From the NCBI GenBank assembly GCA_002341815.1, contig DDOT01000187.1:5075-16569 (forward strand): 11,495 nucleotides of DNA, given 5' to 3'. The notes under the pieces are model-generated. The model searched no databases. It was not told the DNA's origin and saw only the letters and a list, made by a program, of their open reading frames with translations. This document shows, one piece after another, positions 7,573 through 11,495 of the stretch. Position numbers and translations under genes: made by a program. The number at the start of each line of letters is the position of its first letter. Within the stretch, counting starts at the first letter, position 1. This DNA is from Thiobacillus sp. UBA2487. GTDB taxonomy: Bacteria > Pseudomonadota > Gammaproteobacteria > Burkholderiales > Sulfuriferulaceae.

Positions 7573-8115
7573 TCAGCGCTTGGCCACCCAGGGCGCCATT
7601 TTTGCCAGCACATCATCTTTTAGAATCAGATGATGCTTCAGCGCACCGGCCACATGCAAGGCGATCAGCGCCAGCATGACATAGGCCATGGCTTGATGCA
7701 GATCGCCCATCTGTTCGTGCACATCATGATTTTGAGCGGTCAGCAACGGCAAGCTGACTGCGCCACCCAACAAGTTAACCGGATGCCCGCCAAATGAACT
7801 GGTCAAATAACCGAGCACAGGCACCAGCAACATAAATCCGTACAGGGCCACTTGAACCATGGCCGCCAATTTATCAGCCGGCGTCGCCAACTCGACCGGC
7901 GGCACGCCTTGTAGCCGACGCAACACCAAACGCAGGAATGCCAGCACCACCACCGCCACACCCAACGTTTGGTGCAAGCTCATCATGTTAGACTTTTCCA
8001 CCCCTTTTGGCATATCACCCATCAGCCATCCGACCACCAATACCCCTGCAATCAGCAAGGCAGACAGCCAATGCAACGCGATCAAACCGGGACTATACGC
8101 AACCCTCTGTTTCAT
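7573..8115 (-). CDS. cytochrome b561 family membrane protein
   Basis: This is a 180-residue four-helix membrane protein of the bacterial b561 (CybB/YodB-like) family. Such proteins hold two b-type haems and pass electrons between quinol or other reduced carriers and acceptors in the inner membrane. Four histidines lie at the expected places: H15 in IALHW, H48 in SLHQT, H140 in DLHQAM and H154 in ALHVAGALKHH. Helices run at about 14-32, 46-68, 86-106 and 141-160, and HH at 161-162 follows helix 4 as in many members. The ATG at 8115 is preceded by GAGG about 8 bases upstream. prfB follows on the same strand after a 56-base gap with its own -10 box, so the two may share some read-through transcript. 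The partner redox protein is not visible nearby. Superoxide oxidase activity is known for E. coli CybB; whether it applies here is unknown. Confidence 0.9.
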   Translation of the reverse strand: MKQRVAYSPGLIALHWLSALLIAGVLVVGWLMGDMPKGVEKSNMMSLHQTLGVAVVVLAFLRLVLRRLQGVPPVELATPADKLAAMVQVALYGFMLLVPVLGYLTSSFGGHPVNLLGGAVSLPLLTAQNHDVHEQMGDLHQAMAYVMLALIALHVAGALKHHLILKDDVLAKMAPWVAKR

Positions 8116-8151
8116 ATAACAACCTCAGCCATACCATCAATTTGGTGAACT

Positions 8152-8316
8152 CTAGCACGAAAGCGATTTGGCTTCCACCGTGACTACCTCAGAAATCACC
8201 AACGCACCCATTAAATAAATTCGCAGACTGATCGCGTGCAAATCAATACCGGCTGATACCAAGTCATCGCTGCCCAAGATAACCACCAAGCGGGTGCGCG
8301 ACAAATCAAGCTGCAT
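8152..8316 (-). CDS. doubtful 54-residue ORF in the gap upstream of the b561 gene
   Basis: This ORF runs ATG 8316 to TAG 8152-8154 and begins MQLDLSRTRLVVILGSDDLV. Its third codon positions are moderately GC-rich, as in the neighbouring genes, and it contains SLRIYLMGALVISEV, a beta-strand-like hydrophobic stretch. A weak GAAG lies about 8 bases upstream, and an in-frame TAG two codons before the ATG fixes the start. It ends 36 bases before the b561 start on the same strand. I recognise no family. It may be a real small protein, a leftover of a longer gene, or chance; it is the only coding candidate in the 8116-8360 gap. Confidence 0.25.
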   Translation of the reverse strand: MQLDLSRTRLVVILGSDDLVSAGIDLHAISLRIYLMGALVISEVVTVEAKSLSC

Positions 8317-8360
8317 GTGCTATCTTCGTGCGGGATAACTACCTAACAACGTATTTTATT

Positions 8361-8891
8361 ATGAACAAAGCCTGGGCCGGATTTCTGTTTGCATTTGTAT
8401 TGCCAATCATTATTGTGCTGGCTTGGTGGGGTGCCTTTAGCCATGCCACCATCAGTGAAACCGTTAGCACACCCATTCATTATGCCTGGATCGATTACAC
8501 CGGTGACCTCACCGATTTACCCGAGGCGCAAAGCAAATTCCGCGATGTTTTGAGCATGGATCATATCGCGCCAGGACGTCCGGTGGTGGTTTTGCTGACC
8601 GACCCGCGCAAATCGGTCAAAAACAAGCAACACGCCCGCATCGGCTACGAAGTACCCCTGCAAACCGTGGCTCCGACAACCACCATTCACATCGACGACA
8701 TCCCGGCCCGACATGTTCTCAGAGCTACGGTCAAGGCCAGTTTGCTGCTCGCTCCCGGCATTGCGTACCAAGGTTTGTATGACTATTTAAAGGCCAGTGG
8801 TCATGATATTCGCTTGCCCACTGTTGAGGTCTATACGCCCGGTAACTCGATCAATGAAATGGGGCATTTAAGCGTAGACATGGCAGACTGA
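8361..8891 (+). CDS. membrane-anchored GyrI-like (TEX264-like) domain protein
   Basis: This is a 176-residue protein with one N-terminal membrane anchor (residues 7-24, FLFAFVLPIIIVLAWWGAF) and a soluble domain. The order of conserved pieces fits the GyrI-like/SOUL-related effector-binding fold: a first strand region ISETVSTPIHYAWIDYTGDL, then LLTDPRKS, ARIGYEV, a strand and helix IPARHVLRATVKASLLLAPG, the helix YQGLYDYLKASG, and the closing VEVYTPG...GHLSVDM. The same order, with DNP and EIY pieces, occurs in the human ER-phagy receptor TEX264; this comparison is from memory. Such domains often bind small molecules or peptides. I chose ATG 8361 because it opens the signal-anchor helix; GTG 8328 is in frame and would add 11 polar residues. 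Neither has a clear ribosome site. It lies 2 bases before the AmpE/CobD-like gene, and the pair probably forms one operon. The biological role is unknown. Confidence 0.65.
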   Translation: MNKAWAGFLFAFVLPIIIVLAWWGAFSHATISETVSTPIHYAWIDYTGDLTDLPEAQSKFRDVLSMDHIAPGRPVVVLLTDPRKSVKNKQHARIGYEVPLQTVAPTTTIHIDDIPARHVLRATVKASLLLAPGIAYQGLYDYLKASGHDIRLPTVEVYTPGNSINEMGHLSVDMAD

Positions 8892-8893
8892 GC

Positions 8894-9757
8894 ATGTTTG
8901 CCCTGCTGGTTACCTTATGGCTGGATCAATACCAACCGATCAGGCATGAACGTCTACAGGGTCTGCTGCAACCACTCAAAACACTGGCCTTGCAACTGAA
9001 TGGCGGGCGGCATGAACATGGCCGACTGGCTTGGTTTGCCGCTGTCATTCCTGCGGTTGTCGCCACGTGGTTTGCCTATCTGATGCTGCAACGACTGGGC
9101 AGTCTGCCCGCCTGGCTCTGGCAGGTCAGTATTTTATACCTCAGTTTACGTTTCAAACGACATACCCAAGCCGCTCGGCAAATTCAGCTCGCATTATCCC
9201 AACAACACATTGATTTAGCCGAACATGCATGGGCCGAATGGCAAGCCACACCACCCCCCAACGACTTACCGCGTTTCACCATTATGGCGCTGCTTACCGG
9301 ATGCCTGCGCGAAACCTTTGGCGTTATTTTTTGGGGCATATTACTCGCCCCCTTTGGCCCGATAGGCGCCTTGGCTTACCGATTGACCCACGCCATCGCC
9401 GAACACTGGCTACCGGATACCCATGGAGAATTTGCCCGTTTTTCTCAAGCAGCGGTGTACTGGGCAGACTGGCTGCCCACGCGCGCATTGGCGCTGGGGT
9501 TTGCGGTGGCTGGCGATTTTGAAGATGCCATCTATGGCTGGCGCAGCCACCCCGTGTATTCCGACAACAACCTGGGCATTCTGTTGGCCACCGCTTCCGG
9601 CGCACTGGATTTGCCACTGCTACCCGAATCGCTACCCGAAGAAACTCCCGTTGAAGCCATTAGCGCACAAGACATTGCCAGCGCAATCAGCCTGTTGTGT
9701 CGCACCTTGGCCATCTGGCTATTGCTGATTGCGCTGGTTTCTTTGGGTAAGCACTAA
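8894..9757 (+). CDS. AmpE/CobD-CbiB family multi-spanning membrane protein
   Basis: This 287-residue inner-membrane protein resembles the group called 'CobD/CbiB family' or AmpE-like in betaproteobacteria. Hydrophobic segments lie at about 46-67, 73-86, 129-163 and 267-284. The strongest family signature is at 189-218: YWADWLPTRALALGFAVAG, then DFEDAIYGWRS, with D192, R197 and the F-D-A-x-x-W core, followed by NNLGILLATASGAL. True CbiB makes adenosylcobinamide phosphate. Here the usual N-terminal HPV-type motif of CbiB is not seen and there are no cobalamin genes nearby, so AmpE-like sensing or a still unknown role fits better. AmpE works with AmpD in beta-lactamase induction in enterobacteria, but no ampD is in the window. 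It follows the GyrI-like gene by 2 bases and is convergent with the DUF1854 gene, 38 bases away. Confidence 0.8.
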   Translation: MFALLVTLWLDQYQPIRHERLQGLLQPLKTLALQLNGGRHEHGRLAWFAAVIPAVVATWFAYLMLQRLGSLPAWLWQVSILYLSLRFKRHTQAARQIQLALSQQHIDLAEHAWAEWQATPPPNDLPRFTIMALLTGCLRETFGVIFWGILLAPFGPIGALAYRLTHAIAEHWLPDTHGEFARFSQAAVYWADWLPTRALALGFAVAGDFEDAIYGWRSHPVYSDNNLGILLATASGALDLPLLPESLPEETPVEAISAQDIASAISLLCRTLAIWLLLIALVSLGKH

Positions 9758-9774
9758 CCCGATAAAAGATCGGG
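9758..9774. terminator. Hairpin directly after the AmpE/CobD-like gene
   Basis: CCCGAT (9758-9763) and ATCGGG (9769-9774) form a perfect 6-bp stem with a 5-base loop, starting at the base after the TAA stop. It lies in the 38-base gap between convergent genes, where a shared terminator is expected. No T-run follows in either direction, so its strength is doubtful. Confidence 0.4.
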
Positions 9775-9795
9775 CTGATAAATCCACACAACTGA

Positions 9796-10248
9796 CTACA
9801 AAAATCGGTCCAGCTTACGCCGACTGGCTTTGTCCAATGCATTCATATCTTCCACCCCAAACTGCATGCCGTTTGCGGCACCAATCAGCAAACGCCCATC
9901 CGGCAAGCGCCGAATATCTTCTTCACCTTTCAACACCAATGAGGTGGCGCCCCGGTCAGTTTCTATTTGCCAAATACTCGGCGTTGAATAGCTGGAAACG
10001 GTAATCAGGCGGCGAATTTCCGGTCTGAATTCCCGCTCGGCCAACACCGCCGTCAACAATGCTTGATCAGCCAGCGACAACGCTTCCAAATGCGCAATCC
10101 AGTGTTGTTCGTGCCCATGCAGATCCAACAGACTGATGCCATGTGACGGATCACTGAGCGGAAACGCGCGCACCGGAACCACAACGTGTGCACCAAGCGC
10201 ATCCATCCACAACAACTGCCCGCTTGCATTGCGCTCAAACCGCCTCAT
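9796..10248 (-). CDS. DUF1854 family protein, partner of the adjacent ABC exporter
   Basis: This protein of about 150 residues belongs to DUF1854. Recognisable pieces are VVVPVRAFPLSDPSHGISLLD, HGHEQHWI, REFRPEIRRLITVSS, WQIETDRGATSLVLKGEEDI, and the C-terminal MNALDKASRRKLDRFL. Betaproteobacterial members sit beside an ABC exporter and are annotated, as I recall, as cyanophycin metabolism-associated; the molecular function is unknown. ATG 10248 is preferred because AGAGG stands 6 bases upstream. ATG 10254 is also possible but has no spacing to that site, and the longer version from 10314 lies inside the ABC gene and adds a basic tail unlike the family. The start overlaps the 3' end of the ABC gene by 14 bases, which suggests translational coupling and joint function. 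There is no signal peptide or membrane segment, so it is probably cytosolic. Confidence 0.85.
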   Translation of the reverse strand: MRRFERNASGQLLWMDALGAHVVVPVRAFPLSDPSHGISLLDLHGHEQHWIAHLEALSLADQALLTAVLAEREFRPEIRRLITVSSYSTPSIWQIETDRGATSLVLKGEEDIRRLPDGRLLIGAANGMQFGVEDMNALDKASRRKLDRFL

Positions 10249-11495
10249 TCGCATCCTCTTCTTCCGAATCCACCTGACGGGCCTGCGCCTCATACAATTG
10301 GGTATAAACCCCATTCATCGCCAACAAGGTTTCATGACGTCCCACCTCGACGATACGCCCCCGATCCAACACCACCAATCGATCCGCGTGACGCAAGGTA
10401 CTAAGTCGGTGCGCCACCGCAATGGTGGTACGCCCGCGCACCAGATTTTCCAGTGCAGCTTGAATTTCACGTTCGGTTTCGGTATCAACCGACGCAGTGG
10501 CCTCATCCAGAATCAACACGCGCGGATCGATCAACAAGGCGCGGGCAATTGAAATGCGTTGGCGTTCCCCGCCCGACAATCCTTGACCACGCTCTCCAAC
10601 CAGCGAATCATAGCCATGGGGCAAACGCAAAATAAATTCATGCGCGTGTGCAGCGCGTGCTGCCGCCACAATGGTTTCCCGACTGGCATCCGGTCGACCA
10701 TACGCAATATTCTCAGCGATCGTGCCAAAAAACAAAAACGGCTCTTGCAACACCAACCCGATATGTCGGCGATAATCATCCAGCGCCAATTGGCGGATAT
10801 CCACCCCATCAATCAAAACTGCGCCTTCGGTCACATCATAAAACCGACAAATCAAATTGACCAATGTGCTCTTGCCCGAACCACTGTGCCCCACCAACCC
10901 GATCATCTCGCCCGGTGCGATGTCCAGGTCCATGCCTGCGATCACGCTGCGTGCCCCATAACGAAAACCGATATGACGCAAGGAAATTTGTCCGCGCAAC
11001 GAATCGATACGCACCGGGTTGACGGCTTCCGGCACACTGGATACTTGATCCAGAATATCAAAAATTCGCCGCGCCGCAGCAGCTGCCTTTTGTGTTACCG
11101 ACACAATTCGACTCATCGAATCCAGCCTGGCATAAAATCGGCTGATGTACGTCAAAAATGCCGTCAACACCCCCACAGTAATGCGATGATGGGCAACTTG
11201 CCAGATGCCAAACGCCCATACCACCAGCAACCCCACCTCGGTCAGCAAGGTAACACTTGGTGAAAACAGCGACCACACCGCATTGACCCGGTCATTCATC
11301 AGCAGATTTCGATGATTGGCCTCGCGAAAACGGGTTATTTCACGTTGTTCCTGGGCAAATGCCTTAACCACGCGAATACCTGGAATGGTATCCGTCAGCA
11401 CATTACTGATTTCCCCCCAAACCCGATCGACTTTTTCAAACCCAAGCCGCAAACGATCCCGTACCAGATGAATCATCCAGGCAATGATCGGCACC
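10235..11495 (-). CDS. ABC exporter, fused membrane and ATPase domains (5' end outside window)
   Basis: This is the C-terminal part, about 420 residues, of an MsbA-like half-transporter. The frame is open to the window edge, so the first codon here (GTG, Val) is internal and the true start lies beyond 11495. Residues 1-140 hold the end of the membrane domain, including the ERxxxxF-like coupling region GIRVVKAFAQEQREITRF and two hydrophobic helices (about 80-100, 108-122). The ATPase domain is complete: Walker A GHSGSGKST (202-210), Q-loop Q250, signature LSGGERQR (306-313), Walker B VLILDEA (326-332) and switch H362 in AHRLS. The tail ends in an acidic DSEEEDANEAV stretch that overlaps the DUF1854 start. 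MsbA relatives export lipids, drugs or peptides. The DUF1854 partner points to the cyanophycin-associated type; the substrate is unknown. Confidence 0.93.
   Translation of the reverse strand, partial: VPIIAWMIHLVRDRLRLGFEKVDRVWGEISNVLTDTIPGIRVVKAFAQEQREITRFREANHRNLLMNDRVNAVWSLFSPSVTLLTEVGLLVVWAFGIWQVAHHRITVGVLTAFLTYISRFYARLDSMSRIVSVTQKAAAAARRIFDILDQVSSVPEAVNPVRIDSLRGQISLRHIGFRYGARSVIAGMDLDIAPGEMIGLVGHSGSGKSTLVNLICRFYDVTEGAVLIDGVDIRQLALDDYRRHIGLVLQEPFLFFGTIAENIAYGRPDASRETIVAAARAAHAHEFILRLPHGYDSLVGERGQGLSGGERQRISIARALLIDPRVLILDEATASVDTETEREIQAALENLVRGRTTIAVAHRLSTLRHADRLVVLDRGRIVEVGRHETLLAMNGVYTQLYEAQARQVDSEEEDANEAV

Noticed and set aside
10249..10314. Longer start of the DUF1854 protein
   Set aside because: The added residues are an Arg-rich out-of-frame reading of the exporter's C-terminus, and the better ribosome spacing is at 10248.
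10559..11263. 234-codon + strand ORF opposite the ABC exporter
   Set aside because: It is antisense to the conserved ATPase and membrane motifs, with a low-complexity translation unlike a real protein.

Overview
The window is bacterial chromosome of moderate GC, and every named gene is an ordinary bacterial gene. The best guess is a betaproteobacterium. This rests on recalled family resemblance: the RF2 N-terminus, the beta-type 'CobD/CbiB family' membrane protein and the DUF1854 plus ABC-exporter pair. No search was possible, and I cannot name a genus. No insertion sequence, tRNA, rRNA, CRISPR array or integrase was found.

Left part (1-3432, + strand): a compact dTDP-L-rhamnose operon in the order rmlB-rmlA-rmlC-rmlD. 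All four genes look intact, and they are joined by 4-base overlaps or a 1-base gap. Together they convert glucose-1-phosphate and dTTP into dTDP-L-rhamnose for surface polysaccharide. The 82 bases upstream hold two separate palindromes and a possible promoter.

Middle part (3445-4771): convergent to rmlD is a small acidic protein of unknown function. Upstream of it on the same strand is a short XPF/Mus81-type (ERCC4) nuclease with an intact active-site motif and a C-terminal tandem HhH domain, which is uncommon in bacteria. Divergent from the nuclease is a SemiSWEET sugar transporter of one triple-helix unit.

Translation block (4910-7516, - strand): prfB (release factor 2) and lysS, 2 bases apart. 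prfB keeps the programmed +1 frameshift: an internal Shine-Dalgarno, then CTT TGA C. The intact protein must therefore be joined from two frames and starts at 7516. A consensus -10 box and an 8-bp inverted repeat lie just upstream. Before that, on the same strand, is a cytochrome b561-type membrane protein (7573-8115).

Right part (8116-11495): a 245-base gap containing at most one doubtful 54-codon ORF. It is followed by a + strand pair, a membrane-anchored GyrI/TEX264-like domain protein and an AmpE/CobD-like multi-spanning membrane protein, 2 bases apart. Convergent to them are a DUF1854 protein and the C-terminal 420 residues of an MsbA-type ABC exporter that runs off the window. This last pair resembles the 'cyanophycin metabolism-associated' ABC/DUF1854 pair of betaproteobacteria, so cyanophycin synthetase genes may lie beyond base 11495.

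The observations most worth following are the stand-alone bacterial XPF-like nuclease with its small neighbour, the TEX264-like anchored protein paired with the AmpE/CobD-like protein, and the prfB leader repeat.
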